A stretch of 64,000 nt of DNA from Bordetella sp. H567 (GTDB lineage Bacteria > Pseudomonadota > Gammaproteobacteria > Burkholderiales > Burkholderiaceae_B), in the NCBI RefSeq assembly GCF_001704295.1, contig NZ_CP012334.1:3732084-3796083 (forward strand). The letters are read 5' to 3'. The translations under genes were made by a program, and so were the position numbers. Positions 54,150 through 63,815 of this stretch are shown one piece after another. The notes under the pieces are model-generated. The model ran no database searches and was not told the origin of the DNA. It worked only from the letters and a program-made list of their open reading frames with translations. Numbering within the stretch: position 1 is the first letter of the stretch; every line of letters begins with the position of its first letter.

Positions 54150-55412
54150 TTAGTCGAATAGACCCAGCTGCCTCGCGGGCGCAGGTCCATGTGCAAGATC
54201 CGGCCTCGTCGAAGACGAAAAAAGGGCCGGAGCAATAAACTGCTTGGTATCCAGTTGCAGGCGCTGCCGGTTCAGTCCGGCCTTGCGTACCGCTATGTCG
54301 AAACGCTGCCGCAGCAGGTCGGCCCAGATGCCGGTGCCCCGCATCCGCGTGCCGAAGCGCGGGTCGTTGCGCTTGCCTTCTCGCATGTCTTCGATGCGGT
54401 GCAGGACGCGTTCGGCGCGGTCGGGAAAATGCGCCTGCAGCCATTCCTCGAAAACAGGCCTGACTTCCCAAGGCAGCCGGACCACGGTGTAGCTGGCGTA
54501 ATAGGCGCCCGCCTGGGCGGCCTCGTCGATGATGCGTTCGAGGAACTCGTCGGTGATGAAGGGGATGACAGGCGCTGCCAGCACCCCCACGGGAATGCCA
54601 GCATCCGCCAGCTTGCGTACCGCCTGAAGGCGCCGCCAGGGGGCGGATGCACGAGGCTCCAGGGTGCGCGAGACGTCGGCATCCAAAGAGGTAATGCTGA
54701 TGTAGACCGCCGCCAGATTGCGCCGCGCCAGCGCCTGCAGCAGATCCAGGTCGCGTTCGATCAGGGCATTCTTGGTGACGATGGTCAGGGGGTGGCCCGT
54801 TTCCAGCAGTAATTCGATGACGCCCCGCGTCAGGCGCCAGGTACGTTCGATGGGCTGGTAGACATCGGTGGCCGACCCGATATTGATGGGCTCCACCTGA
54901 TATCCCGGGTGAGCCAGTTCCGCCCGCAGGGCGTCCACGGCGTTGGCTTTCGCGACGAGCCGGGTTTCGAAATCCAGCCCCGGGGAGTAGCCCAGGTAGG
55001 CGTGGGTCGGACGGGCATAGCAATAGGCGCAGCCGTGTTCGCAGCCACGGTAGGTGTTCACGGCACGATCGAACGGGACGTCCGGGGAATCGTTGCGCGA
55101 CAACAGCTTGCGCGCCTGCTCCACGGCGACCGTGGTGGTCCCGACGCGGCGGGCGTCGGTGTCGTCCTGCGCCTGCTGCAGCGGATACGTGGGATACCGG
55201 GCACCGGGAGAGTGTCCAGCGACGGAAGAAGCGGATAGAATGAAGGGGACGGATTCGGCCAGTGCCGGCTCGTCCGCCGGATCCACGGCGCTTCGTTCAT
55301 CCTGCTGGAAACGATGCCGAACATTAGTAACCGCACCCCGACCGCGCAAGGCGGCGGGGGCGGCAGCCGGGGACCCAGAACCGGCAAAAACGGAATGATC
55401 GGTACGTGCCAT
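54150..55412 (-). CDS. PA0069/Rv2578c-family radical SAM protein (SplB-related)
   Basis: A 420-aa radical SAM protein. The cluster motif RGCEHGCAYCYARPTH supplies three cysteines spaced CxxxCxxC. The family pattern continues with YLGYSPGLDFETRLVAKANA, INIGSATDVYQPIE, TRGVIELL, TIVTKNALIERDLDLL, AVYISITSLDADVSRTLEPRA and PVIPFITD. It is distantly related to spore photoproduct lyase; the reaction is unknown. The ATG at 55412 is chosen: an upstream ATG (55427) lies inside a LexA box. A LexA site in the promoter suggests DNA-damage induction. Confidence 0.88.
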   Translation of the reverse strand: MARTDHSVFAGSGSPAAAPAALRGRGAVTNVRHRFQQDERSAVDPADEPALAESVPFILSASSVAGHSPGARYPTYPLQQAQDDTDARRVGTTTVAVEQARKLLSRNDSPDVPFDRAVNTYRGCEHGCAYCYARPTHAYLGYSPGLDFETRLVAKANAVDALRAELAHPGYQVEPINIGSATDVYQPIERTWRLTRGVIELLLETGHPLTIVTKNALIERDLDLLQALARRNLAAVYISITSLDADVSRTLEPRASAPWRRLQAVRKLADAGIPVGVLAAPVIPFITDEFLERIIDEAAQAGAYYASYTVVRLPWEVRPVFEEWLQAHFPDRAERVLHRIEDMREGKRNDPRFGTRMRGTGIWADLLRQRFDIAVRKAGLNRQRLQLDTKQFIAPALFSSSTRPDLAHGPAPARQLGLFD

Positions 55413-55417
55413 GTAGA

Positions 55418-55437
55418 TACTGTACATCCATACAGTA
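55418..55437. promoter_or_regulatory. LexA (SOS) box in the radical SAM promoter
   Basis: TACTGTACATCCATACAGTA fits CTGT-N8-ACAG with the TA flanks of the consensus. On the minus strand TTGCCA (55447-55442), a 17-bp spacer and TACAGT (55424-55419) form a promoter whose -10 lies inside the box, so LexA binding would block it. The predicted transcript start falls on the ATG at 55412. Confidence 0.82.
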
Positions 55438-55613
55438 CTTCTGGCAAGAACCTGCCGCCGTTTTTTTGGCGACGTCCAACTTTACCCCAAGTCCGGCGGC
55501 CGCTGGGGCCAATTTCCGGGACTGTGGCTTTGTCGCAAAACCCGCATGAAATAAGGCTTTGCGGGCGATGCCATGGTAAAAGCGCGCTCCGCCCCCGCCC
55601 GATTCGCGGGGGT

Positions 55614-56909
55614 TCAGCGCAGCATGCCGGCCGCCGCCGTCTGATGCGTCGATTCGTCGATCAGGATGAATGCGCCGGTGGCCGCGACATCGTCGTAGCG
55701 GTCCGTCGACAGCGGATCGCGCGTGGCGATCAACACCTTGCCGATATCGTTCATCGCAAGCGTGTCGACCTCGCTGTCGATCTCGCGCAGCTCATGGATA
55801 TCGCGCCGTGTCACGACCCGGATCTTCGCGGTGGTGAGCCGCGTGCCGTGCTTCAGCCAATACCTGCGCGCCGGATTCAGCGGCTGCGTATCCAGCCAGC
55901 ACACTTCAGCTTCCAAGTCCTTGCCGACTCGCGCCGGCGCCGTGGCGTGCGACAGCACATCGCCGCGCGATACGTCGACATCGCGATCCAGCACCACGAT
56001 GACCGAATCCCCAGCCTGTGCACGGGACAGGATGCGATCGTGCGCGCGCACTTGCACCACGCGGGCCGCCGTGCCGGACGGCTGCACCAGGACATCGTCG
56101 CCCGGCCGCAGCGTGCCGCTGGCGATCCGGCCCGCATAGCCGCGGAAATCGTGGGCGCTGTTGCCGCCGTGGCGCACCACCCACTGCACGGGAAACCGCA
56201 GGGGCGCATCGGCGCCGTCGACGGAGGGATCCAGCGCTTCCAGCAGATCCAGCAGCGGCGCGCCGTCGTACCAAGGGGTGTGCGCGGACGGCGCCACGAC
56301 GTTGTCGCCGTTCAGCGCCGACAAGGGCAGCACCTGGAAGTCCGCGATGCCGATGCGACGGGCCAGGTCGGCGTAGGCATCGCGTATCCGCTCGAACACC
56401 GCACGGTCCCAGGCCAGCAGGTCCATCTTGTTGATCGCGACGATGATGTGCCGAATACCGAGCAGGCGGGCGATGGCGCTGTGCCGTTTCGTCTGCGGCA
56501 GCAGCGTGCCGTCGGCAGCGCGCGTCGCGTCGATCAGGATCACCGCCACGTCAGCGGTGGAGGCTCCCGTGACCATGTTGCGGGTGTACTGCTCGTGGCC
56601 AGGCGCATCGGCGACGATGAACTTGCGGCGCGGCGTGGCGAAGTAGCGGTAGGCCACGTCGATGGTGATGCCCTGTTCCCGTTCGGCCTCCAGGCCGTCC
56701 GTCAGGAGCGCGAAATCGATGCCGTCGCCGGCTACCCGCTTGTACTTGGCGCGGGCGATGGCATCCAGTTGATCCGCGTACACGCTTTTGCTGTCGTACA
56801 GCAGACGGCCGATCAAGGTGGACTTGCCGTCGTCGACCGAGCCGGCCGTGATCAGGCGGATGACAGTCGTCTCGCCCGAGGGAAGAAAGGATTCGTTGAT
56901 TGCATTCAT
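55614..56909 (-). CDS. cysN: Sulfate adenylyltransferase subunit 1 (GTPase)
   Basis: A 431-aa EF-Tu-like GTPase that drives ATP sulfurylase. Motifs: GSVDDGKST (23-31), the switch EREQGITIDVAYRYF, DAPGHEQYTRNM and NKMD, then two beta-barrel domains. No APS kinase (CysC) domain is fused. GGGAG lies 8 nt before the ATG. It is 21 nt after cysD. Confidence 0.96.
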   Translation of the reverse strand: MNAINESFLPSGETTVIRLITAGSVDDGKSTLIGRLLYDSKSVYADQLDAIARAKYKRVAGDGIDFALLTDGLEAEREQGITIDVAYRYFATPRRKFIVADAPGHEQYTRNMVTGASTADVAVILIDATRAADGTLLPQTKRHSAIARLLGIRHIIVAINKMDLLAWDRAVFERIRDAYADLARRIGIADFQVLPLSALNGDNVVAPSAHTPWYDGAPLLDLLEALDPSVDGADAPLRFPVQWVVRHGGNSAHDFRGYAGRIASGTLRPGDDVLVQPSGTAARVVQVRAHDRILSRAQAGDSVIVVLDRDVDVSRGDVLSHATAPARVGKDLEAEVCWLDTQPLNPARRYWLKHGTRLTTAKIRVVTRRDIHELREIDSEVDTLAMNDIGKVLIATRDPLSTDRYDDVAATGAFILIDESTHQTAAAGMLR

Positions 56910-56930
56910 GCTGTGTGCTCCCGGCCGGCT

Positions 56931-57839
56931 TCAGAAATAGCCTTCCTTCTTGCGGCGCTCCATGGAGGCCTCGGAGGTCTGGTCGTCCATGCGCGTGGCG
57001 CCGCGTTCGGTAACGTCGCTCAGCGCGGTCTCGGCGATGATGGCCTGGTTGTCGGCGGCATCGGAGGCCACCGGGCAGGTGCACGAGATATCGCCGACGG
57101 TGCGGAACCGCACCGACAGGGTTTCCACCTGTTCGTCCGCCTGCGGCGGCGTCGAGGGTGTGACCGGCACCAGCAGGCCGCGGCGCCGCACCACGTCGCG
57201 CCGATGCGCGTAGTAGATCGACGGCAGCGCCAGGTCTTCGCGGGCGATGTACTGCCACACGTCCAGTTCGGTCCAGTTGGAGATCGGGAATACCCGCATG
57301 TTTTCGCCGCGGTGCACGCGCGTGTTGTACAGGCTCCAGACTTCCGGGCGCTGGCTCTTGGGATCCCACTGGCCAAACTCGTCGCGGAAGGAAAAGATGC
57401 GTTCCTTGGCGCGCGCCTTTTCCTCGTCGCGCCGCGCGCCGCCGATGCAGGCGTCGAAGCCGAATTCGGCGATGGCTTCCAGCAGCGTGACCGCCTGGGC
57501 GGCATTGCGTGAATCGGTTTCCTTGCGCAGCACCACCGAACCACGCGCCAGCGAGTCCTCCACGCTGCGCACGACCAGCCGTTCGCCCAATTCCGCTGCG
57601 CGGGCGTCACGGAACTGGATGACTTCGGGGAAGTTGTGCCCCGTATCGATATGCATCAGGGGAAAGGGAAACCGGGCCGGCCGGAAGGCCTTTTCCGCCA
57701 GGCGCAGCAGCACGCAGGAATCCTTGCCGCCGGAGAACAGCAGGACCGGCTTCTCGCATTCAGCCGCGACCTCGCGCATGATGAAAATTGCTTCGGACTC
57801 CAGCCAATCCAGATGGCTGCGGGTATGAACGGTAGACAT
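56931..57839 (-). CDS. cysD: Sulfate adenylyltransferase subunit 2
   Basis: A 302-aa PP-loop ATP pyrophosphatase that adenylates sulfate to APS with CysN. Seen: LFSGGKDSCVLLRLAEKAF (P-loop SGGKDS), HIDTGHNFPEVIQFRD, ARRDEEKARAKERIFSFRD and the C-terminal RRKKEGYF ending, all typical. Confidence 0.97.
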   Translation of the reverse strand: MSTVHTRSHLDWLESEAIFIMREVAAECEKPVLLFSGGKDSCVLLRLAEKAFRPARFPFPLMHIDTGHNFPEVIQFRDARAAELGERLVVRSVEDSLARGSVVLRKETDSRNAAQAVTLLEAIAEFGFDACIGGARRDEEKARAKERIFSFRDEFGQWDPKSQRPEVWSLYNTRVHRGENMRVFPISNWTELDVWQYIAREDLALPSIYYAHRRDVVRRRGLLVPVTPSTPPQADEQVETLSVRFRTVGDISCTCPVASDAADNQAIIAETALSDVTERGATRMDDQTSEASMERRKKEGYF

Positions 57840-57874
57840 GGGCGGTCTCGCTTGCTTCGGGGAAAAACGGCGCG

Positions 57875-58654
57875 TCAGGCCTTGGCGGCGGCGGCATCCC
57901 GGGCGTGGCCGCCCACTGGGTGGCCGGCACGGTGGCCGTCATCGTTGCCCGCGTGCAATCCGCACTCCTTGCTGTCGGAGGATTCCCACCACCAGCGCCC
58001 GGCTCGGACGTCTTCGCCGGGCCGGATGGCCCGCGTGCAGGGCTCGCAGCCGATGGAGGGATAGCCGCGGTCATGCAGCGGGTTGTAGGGAATATCCAGC
58101 AAGCGGATCGCGTGCCAGACCTCCGCTTCTTCCCACGCCGCCAGGGGATTGAACTTGTACAGGCCGAAAACCGCATCCTGCTCCGCTTCGGCCAGGCTGC
58201 CGCGCGTCGCCGCCTGGGCGCGCCGCTGGCCGGTGATCCAGGCGCCCCGCCCCGCCAGCGCGCGCGTCAGGGGTTCCACCTTGCGGATATGGCAGCAGGC
58301 CTGGCGCAGTTCCCGGCTTTCATAGAAGGCGAAGGCGCCATGCGCCGCGACATGCGCCTCGACCGTCTCTTGCCGCGGCCGGTACACCGTCGGCCGCCGG
58401 CCATAGCGGCGCTCGATGACGTCCAGCATGGCCAGGGTCTGCGCATGCAGGCGCCCCGTATCCAGCGTGAAGACCTCGATCGGCAGGCCGCTGGTATGAA
58501 TGGCATGCGTCAGCACCATGTCCTCGGCCGCCAGGGAAGAAGCCAGCGCCGCATCGGGATAGCGCGCGGCGATGTCGGCCAGTTGGCGCAGCAGCTCGGA
58601 CCAGCGCGTGGCGATGGCGATGTCTGGATGGGAGGCGGACGCGATACGGGTCAT
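57875..58654 (-). CDS. cysH: Assimilatory adenylylsulfate (APS) reductase
   Basis: A 259-aa CysH-family reductase. It carries the iron-sulfur cysteines Cys120-Cys121 (QACCHIRK) and Cys203/Cys206 (GCEPCTR) that mark APS reductases, plus the catalytic ECGLH (Cys231), so sulfate goes to APS and then directly to sulfite. Absence of cysC nearby agrees. The tail after ECGLH is His/Gly/Asp-rich (HAGNDDGHRAGHPVGGHARD) and longer than usual. The ATG at 58654 is chosen; a TTG at 58678 is possible. Between cysA and cysD. Confidence 0.93.
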   Translation of the reverse strand: MTRIASASHPDIAIATRWSELLRQLADIAARYPDAALASSLAAEDMVLTHAIHTSGLPIEVFTLDTGRLHAQTLAMLDVIERRYGRRPTVYRPRQETVEAHVAAHGAFAFYESRELRQACCHIRKVEPLTRALAGRGAWITGQRRAQAATRGSLAEAEQDAVFGLYKFNPLAAWEEAEVWHAIRLLDIPYNPLHDRGYPSIGCEPCTRAIRPGEDVRAGRWWWESSDSKECGLHAGNDDGHRAGHPVGGHARDAAAAKA

Positions 58655-58687
58655 GGCGATAAGGACAGACTCGAGCAAGCGCGCGGT

Positions 58688-59749
58688 TCAGGCGCCTGCG
58701 GGAAAGATGCGGCCCCGGCGCGGACGCGCCAGCAGCATCGCGCCTTCGCGCAGATCCAGGCCGTGGTAGTCGTCTTCGGACAACTGCGCCTCCAGCAGGG
58801 CGCCGTCCTCGCGCTGCAGCTCCAGGAAGGCGCTGGGACCTGCCAGGTAGGCATGGTTCAGCTTGACCGCGATACCCTCGCCCGTTGGCGCATAAGGCAC
58901 GATATCGAGTTCATGCGGCCGCACGTAGGCCACGGCACGTTGTTCGTCCAGGCCATCGAAAGCCGGCGCGGGCAGCGCGATGCCATTCGCCCGCCACTGG
59001 CCGCCGGCGGCATAGCCCTCGATCTGGTTGACGTCGCCCAGGAAGCCGTAGACGAAAGGCGTGGCCGGGTGCGCCCACACGTCGCGCGGCGTGCCCACCT
59101 GTTCGATGTGGCCGGCGTTCATCACGACGACGCGGTCGGCCACTTCCAGGGCCTCTTCCTGGTCGTGTGTGACGAACACGCTGGCCACGTGCAGTTCATC
59201 GTGCAGCCGGCGCAGCCAGCGGCGCAACTCCTTGCGCACCTTGGCGTCCAGCGCGCCGAAAGGCTCGTCCAGCAGCAGGACGCGCGGCTCCACCGCCAGC
59301 GCGCGGGCCAGCGCGATGCGCTGGCGCTGCCCGCCGGACAGCTGCCCCGGGTAGCGGTCGGCCAGCCAGTCCAGCTGCACCAGGCCCAGCAGCGCATGCA
59401 CTTTTTCCTTGATGGCGGCCTCGTTGGGGCGCTGGCCGCGCGGCTTGATGCGCAGACCGAACGCGACGTTCTCGAACACCGTCATGTGGCGGAACAGCGC
59501 GTAATGCTGGAATACGAAGCCGACCTGCCGCTCGCGCACATGCACGTCCGTGCTGTCCTCGCCGGAGAAATAGATGCTGCCGCTGTCCGGCGTTTCCAGG
59601 CCCGCGATGATGCGCAGCAAGGTGGTCTTGCCGCAGCCGGACGGCCCCAGCAGCGCGACCAGTTCGCCTGAGTCGATGTGCAGATTGACATCGCGCAAGG
59701 CCTGGAAAGCGCCGAAGTGCTTGTTGACCGATTTGATCTCGATATCCAT
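58688..59749 (-). CDS. cysA: Sulfate/thiosulfate ABC transporter ATP-binding protein
   Basis: A 353-aa ATPase. Walker A is GPSGCGKTT, signature [15 protein letters not shown], Walker [13 protein letters not shown] and H-loop THDQEEALE, followed by the TOBE-like regulatory domain of CysA ([13 protein letters not shown]). AAGGA precedes the ATG. Downstream of cysW by 90 nt. Confidence 0.95.
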   Translation of the reverse strand: MDIEIKSVNKHFGAFQALRDVNLHIDSGELVALLGPSGCGKTTLLRIIAGLETPDSGSIYFSGEDSTDVHVRERQVGFVFQHYALFRHMTVFENVAFGLRIKPRGQRPNEAAIKEKVHALLGLVQLDWLADRYPGQLSGGQRQRIALARALAVEPRVLLLDEPFGALDAKVRKELRRWLRRLHDELHVASVFVTHDQEEALEVADRVVVMNAGHIEQVGTPRDVWAHPATPFVYGFLGDVNQIEGYAAGGQWRANGIALPAPAFDGLDEQRAVAYVRPHELDIVPYAPTGEGIAVKLNHAYLAGPSAFLELQREDGALLEAQLSEDDYHGLDLREGAMLLARPRRGRIFPAGA

Positions 59750-59839
59750 GAGTATTCCTTGATCCTTATCCGAGCTCAGCCGCGCGACGCGTCAGCGGCA
59801 CACCCAGGCGCCTGCAGGGCCGCCGGCACCGCGTGGACA

Positions 59840-60838
59840 TCATCCTAGTTCTCCATGACGCCCCGCGCCACCCGCCACGCACGAAACAGGTAGGCCGCGA
59901 CCGGGGACGGCGCGGAGCCGGCTTTGCCGGTCCGCGACCGTCGCCCCCTTGAGGGGGAAGCGCAAAGCGCTTCGGGGGTGGGCCTGCCGCAACCGCGCCA
60001 CGGCCCCCGCGTGCCGCCATTGCACCACGGTTTTGACGGCCAGCGTGACGAGGGCCAGCACGGCCAGCAGCGACGCGACCGAGAATCCCGCCTGGATCTG
60101 GTATTCGTTGTAGAGAATTTCCACCTGCAGGGGAATGGTGTTGGTCAGGCCGCGGATATGCCCGGATATGACGGAGACAGCGCCGAATTCGCCCATCGCA
60201 CGCGCATTGCACAGGATCACGCCATACAACAGGCCCCAGCGGATGTTGGGCAGGGTGACGTGCCAGAATGTTTGCCAGCCGCGCGCGCCCAGGACGATGG
60301 CGGCTTCTTCCTCCTCGCTGCCCTGGGCCTGCATCAGCGGGACCAGCTCGCGTGCCACCAGTGGCAGCGTCACGAAGGTGGTGACCAGCACGATGCCGGG
60401 CACGGCGAAAGCGATCTTCAGGTCGTGCGCCATCAGCCACGGCCCCATCCAGCCCTGCGCCCCGACGATCAGCATGCAGGAAAGGCCGGCCACCACGGGG
60501 GAGACGGAAAACGGCAGGTCGATCAGGGTGAGCAGCACGGATTTCCCGCGAAATTTATGCTTGGCGATCGCCCAGGCGACCGCTACGCCGAAGGCCATGT
60601 TCATGGGCACGCAGATCGCCGCGGTCTGTAGCGTCAGCAGGATGGCCGACAACGAATCCGGCTGCGCCAGCGCGGCCACGTAGGCATCCGCTCCCTTGCG
60701 CAAGGCTTCGATGCACACGGTGCATAGCGGCAGGACAAGGAACAGCGTCAGGAAGGCGGCCGCCGCCACGATCAGCGACACGCGCCCGATGCGCCCGGAG
60801 GGCAAAGGTGAACGCGACACCAGGGAAGACGCCCTCAC
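59840..60838 (-). CDS. cysW: Sulfate ABC transporter permease CysW
   Basis: A 332-aa permease with six helices and the EAA loop ([32 protein letters not shown]). The GTG start at 60838 overlaps the cysT TGA (GTGA). Family members are near 290 aa. The extra C-terminal ~45 residues (from [15 protein letters not shown]) are encoded by a palindromic repeat and look non-native. Confidence 0.92.
   Translation of the reverse strand: MRASSLVSRSPLPSGRIGRVSLIVAAAAFLTLFLVLPLCTVCIEALRKGADAYVAALAQPDSLSAILLTLQTAAICVPMNMAFGVAVAWAIAKHKFRGKSVLLTLIDLPFSVSPVVAGLSCMLIVGAQGWMGPWLMAHDLKIAFAVPGIVLVTTFVTLPLVARELVPLMQAQGSEEEEAAIVLGARGWQTFWHVTLPNIRWGLLYGVILCNARAMGEFGAVSVISGHIRGLTNTIPLQVEILYNEYQIQAGFSVASLLAVLALVTLAVKTVVQWRHAGAVARLRQAHPRSALRFPLKGATVADRQSRLRAVPGRGLPVSCVAGGAGRHGELG
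59911..59973. repeat. REP-like cluster of three hairpins
   Basis: Three consecutive inverted repeats: 59911-59936 (CGCGGAGCCGGC/GCCGGTCCGCG), 59944-59957 (CCCCC/GGGGG) and 59957-59973 (GAAGCGC/GCGCTTC). The CCCCC-TTGA-GGGGG-AAGCGC pattern resembles dispersed intergenic repeats of Burkholderiales. It overlaps the 3' end of cysW. Confidence 0.7.
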
Positions 60839-61734
60839 GGCAGCCCTCCGTCCTGGACGCGACGGCGCCATGCCTGCAGGCCGTTGATCCCCAGCAGCAT
60901 CGCGAAGGACAGGCCCAGCAGCACCGCGCCGATCGCGGCGGCGCCGGCATAGTCGAACTGTTCCAGCTTGACGAGTATCAGCAAGGGCGCGATTTCCGAC
61001 ACCATGGGCATATTGCCCGCGATGAAAACCACCGAACCGTATTCCCCGATCGCGCGGGCGAACGCCATCGCGAAGCCGGTCAGCAGCGCCGGCGTGATGG
61101 CGGGCAGCAGCACACGGATGAACACCTGGACGGGCCTCGCGCCCAGGCTGGATGCGGCCTCCTCCAGCGCGGCCTCGACGTCCTCCAGCACCGGCTGCAC
61201 CGTGCGCACGACGAAGGGAATGCCGATGAAGATAAGCGCGACGACGATGCCCGCGGGCGTGTAGGCGATCTTGATACCCAGCGGCGCGAGCAGGCCGCCT
61301 ATCCAGCCGTGCGGACCCAGCAGCGCCGCCAGCGCGATACCGGCGACCGCGGTGGGCAGCGCGAACGGCAGGTCGACCAGCGCATCGAGCAGGCGTTTGC
61401 CGGGAAACCGGTAGCGCACCAGGACCCATGCCACCAGAAGGCCGAAGACCAGATTGACCAGCGCCGCGATCAAGGATGCGCCGAAGGTGACGCGATACGC
61501 CGCCAGCACCCGCGGCGAGGCGACGGCGGCGGCGAAGGCGTCCCACGTCAAGCCGGCGGCCTTGATGACCAAGGCCGATAGCGGCAGCAGCACCAAGACG
61601 CCCAGATACAGGAGGGATAGGCCGAGCGTCAGGTTCAGGCCCGGCAGCAGCGAGGGCGTACGTGCGCCGCGGCGACCCGATGGCAGGGGCAGCACGGGGG
61701 GCGGCTCGCGCGTGGGCGAGATCATCGTGGCCAT
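60835..61734 (-). CDS. cysT: Sulfate ABC transporter permease CysT (CysU)
   Basis: A 299-aa permease: first helix [23 protein letters not shown], later [26 protein letters not shown] and the EAA loop [32 protein letters not shown]. The ATG at 61734 is chosen ([12 protein letters not shown]). It lies 10 nt after sbp and overlaps cysW by 4 nt. Confidence 0.94.
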   Translation of the reverse strand: MATMISPTREPPPVLPLPSGRRGARTPSLLPGLNLTLGLSLLYLGVLVLLPLSALVIKAAGLTWDAFAAAVASPRVLAAYRVTFGASLIAALVNLVFGLLVAWVLVRYRFPGKRLLDALVDLPFALPTAVAGIALAALLGPHGWIGGLLAPLGIKIAYTPAGIVVALIFIGIPFVVRTVQPVLEDVEAALEEAASSLGARPVQVFIRVLLPAITPALLTGFAMAFARAIGEYGSVVFIAGNMPMVSEIAPLLILVKLEQFDYAGAAAIGAVLLGLSFAMLLGINGLQAWRRRVQDGGLP

Positions 61735-61744
61735 CGCCAGGCGG

Positions 61745-62779
61745 CTACTGCTTGACATAGATCTGGTCGAATATCCCGTTATCGGCGAAATGCAGCTTGT
61801 CCACCGCGGGCCAGCCGCCCAGGTCACGAATGGTGAACAGGTCCAGCTTCGCGAACCGCGATGCATACCGAACCTTGGCTTTCTCGCCGGTGGGCCGGTA
61901 GTCATTGCGGGCGATGAGGTCTTGCGCTTCGTCGGAATACAGATACTTCAGATAGGCTTCGGCCACGTCGCGCGTACCCTTGCGATCGACATTCTTGTCG
62001 ACGACTGCCACCGTGGGTTCGCACAGCACGCTCAGGGCCGGCACGACGATATCGAGCTGGCCCGCGCCGAATTCCTTCTGCGCCAGGAAGGCATCGTTTT
62101 CCCAGGAAATCAGCACGTCGCCCACGCCGCGTTGCGCGAACGTGATGGTCGACCCGCGTGCGCCGGAATCCAGCAACGGCACATTGCGGTAGAGTTTTTC
62201 AATGAAGGCCCTGGCGCCTGCCTCGCCGGAAACGCGGCGCGCGTGCTCCCATGCCGCAAGATAATTCCAGCGTGCGCCGGCCGACGTCTTGGGGTTGGGC
62301 GTGATGACCGACACCCCGGGCTGGACCAGGTCGTCCCAGCCCTTGATCCCTTTGGGGTTGCCCTTGCGCACCAGCAGAATGATCGTGGATGTATACGGGG
62401 AGGAATTGCCGGGAAGGCGGCCTTGCCATCCCGGCCTGACGAGGCCGCCATGGGCGACCAGCGCCTCGACATCCGGGGCCAGGCCCAGCGTGACCACATC
62501 GGCGTCGACGCCGTCGATGACGCTGCGCGCCTGCTTGGAAGAACCGCCATGCGAATTCCGGATGGAGACGTCCTGGCCGGTCCTGTCTTTCCAGTACTTC
62601 GCGAACAAGGGGTTGTACTGCGCATACAGCTCCCGTGTGGGATCGTAGGACACGTTCAGAAGTTCGAGCGGACGCCCCTGCCCGCGCGCGGCCGGCCCCA
62701 GCGGGCTCAATCCCATGCAGGCGGACGCCAGGCCCAGCGACCGTTTCAGGAAGTCCCGCTTGTGCTTGTCGTGCGTCAT
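61745..62779 (-). CDS. sbp: Sulfate-binding protein
   Basis: A 344-aa periplasmic sulfate/thiosulfate-binding protein. It has an N-terminal export signal ([27 protein letters not shown]). Family signatures: [44 protein letters not shown] and [16 protein letters not shown]. It is first in the sulfate unit. A 12-bp palindrome (GCCCCGCGGGGC, 62801-62812) lies in its leader. Whether the ligand is sulfate or thiosulfate cannot be told. Confidence 0.94.
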   Translation of the reverse strand: MTHDKHKRDFLKRSLGLASACMGLSPLGPAARGQGRPLELLNVSYDPTRELYAQYNPLFAKYWKDRTGQDVSIRNSHGGSSKQARSVIDGVDADVVTLGLAPDVEALVAHGGLVRPGWQGRLPGNSSPYTSTIILLVRKGNPKGIKGWDDLVQPGVSVITPNPKTSAGARWNYLAAWEHARRVSGEAGARAFIEKLYRNVPLLDSGARGSTITFAQRGVGDVLISWENDAFLAQKEFGAGQLDIVVPALSVLCEPTVAVVDKNVDRKGTRDVAEAYLKYLYSDEAQDLIARNDYRPTGEKAKVRYASRFAKLDLFTIRDLGGWPAVDKLHFADNGIFDQIYVKQ

Positions 62780-62984
62780 GGCGTCCGTTTGGGCGATGTT
62801 GCCCCGCGGGGCATTATGGGTCTGCTCGGGCGACGCGCGAGCGCCTCACGATGAAGCGGCATTGTGCGGGCGATGTCCGGCGCATCAAACGAAGATGTGC
62901 TTGTTTGCATATTTCTGGAAGCGGAATCGCGGCGTGCTTGACGACCGCGGCCGGGAATATTCCCGCCGCGGCGCCCAAAAAAAA

Positions 62985-63003
62985 GCCTCCGTCCACCGGA
63001 GGC
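62985..63003 (-). terminator. Terminator of the peroxiredoxin gene
   Basis: Stem GCCTCCG/CGGAGGC with a 5-nt loop, followed on the minus strand by eight T residues. Confidence 0.9.
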
Positions 63004-63031
63004 CTTCGACGCAAGCGGACGCTTGCCGCGC

Positions 63032-63673
63032 TTACTTGTTCGGTTGGGGCGTGATGCGCAGATAGGGCCGCACCGCCTTGTATCCCTTGGGGAATTTCTG
63101 CTTGATGACGTCCTCGTCCTTCAGCGACGGCACGATGATGACGTCGTCGCCATCCTGCCAATTCACCGGCGTGGCCACGCTGTGGCTGTCGGTCAATTGC
63201 AGCGAATCGATCACGCGCAGGATCTCGTTGAAGTTGCGGCCCGTGCTGGCGGGATAGGTAATGATCAGGCGTACCTTCTTGGCGGGATCGACGATGAATA
63301 CCGAACGCACCGTGGCCGTGGCGCTGGCGTTCGGGTGAATCATGTCATACAGCTCCGATACCTTGCGGTCTTCGTCCGCCAGGATGGGGAAGTTGACCGT
63401 CGTTCCTTGCGTGTCGTTGATGTCGTCGATCCACTTGGTGTGCGAATCCACGGGGTCCACCGACAGCGCCAGCACTTTCACGTTGCGCTTGGCGAACTCG
63501 TCCGCCAGCTTGGCGGTATAGCCCAGTTCCGTGGTGCATACCGGCGTGAAGTCGGCCGGATGGGAAAAAAGCACACCCCAGCTATTGCCCAGGTACTCGT
63601 GAAAACGGATGGGGCCGACGGAGGATTTTTGCTCGAAATCGGGGGCTTCATCGCCCAAACGTAGTTGTCCCAT
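63032..63673 (-). CDS. 1-Cys peroxiredoxin (Prx6 type)
   Basis: A 213-aa peroxiredoxin that reduces peroxides. The peroxidatic Cys46 is in FSHPADFTPVCTTEL. The C-terminal half has the Prx6-type domain (NFNEILRVIDSLQLTDSHSVATPVNWQDGDDVIIVPSLKDE) with no second conserved Cys in the resolving position. The ATG at 63673 has AAAGGA upstream. It is monocistronic with its own terminator. Confidence 0.94.
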   Translation of the reverse strand: MGQLRLGDEAPDFEQKSSVGPIRFHEYLGNSWGVLFSHPADFTPVCTTELGYTAKLADEFAKRNVKVLALSVDPVDSHTKWIDDINDTQGTTVNFPILADEDRKVSELYDMIHPNASATATVRSVFIVDPAKKVRLIITYPASTGRNFNEILRVIDSLQLTDSHSVATPVNWQDGDDVIIVPSLKDEDVIKQKFPKGYKAVRPYLRITPQPNK

Positions 63674-63815
63674 GATCGATCCTTTCCGGAGAAAATAAAG
63701 GCCGGGCGCGAAATGCTGTCCGGCGGACATATGGGCTCGCGCCCATTCCCGACGCAATCCATCCCATGATTCTTGCATCAAACTCCGCTACACAAAAGCA
63801 AAAATGTATATAACT

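Noticed and set aside
53722..55023. 433-aa minus-strand frame overlapping the radical SAM gene
   Set aside because: Out of frame with the recognised radical SAM protein; Gly/Arg/Pro-rich shadow sequence.
55427..55427. ATG five codons upstream as the start of the radical SAM gene
   Set aside because: It lies inside the LexA box and upstream of the predicted transcript start, so it cannot be in the mRNA from that promoter.
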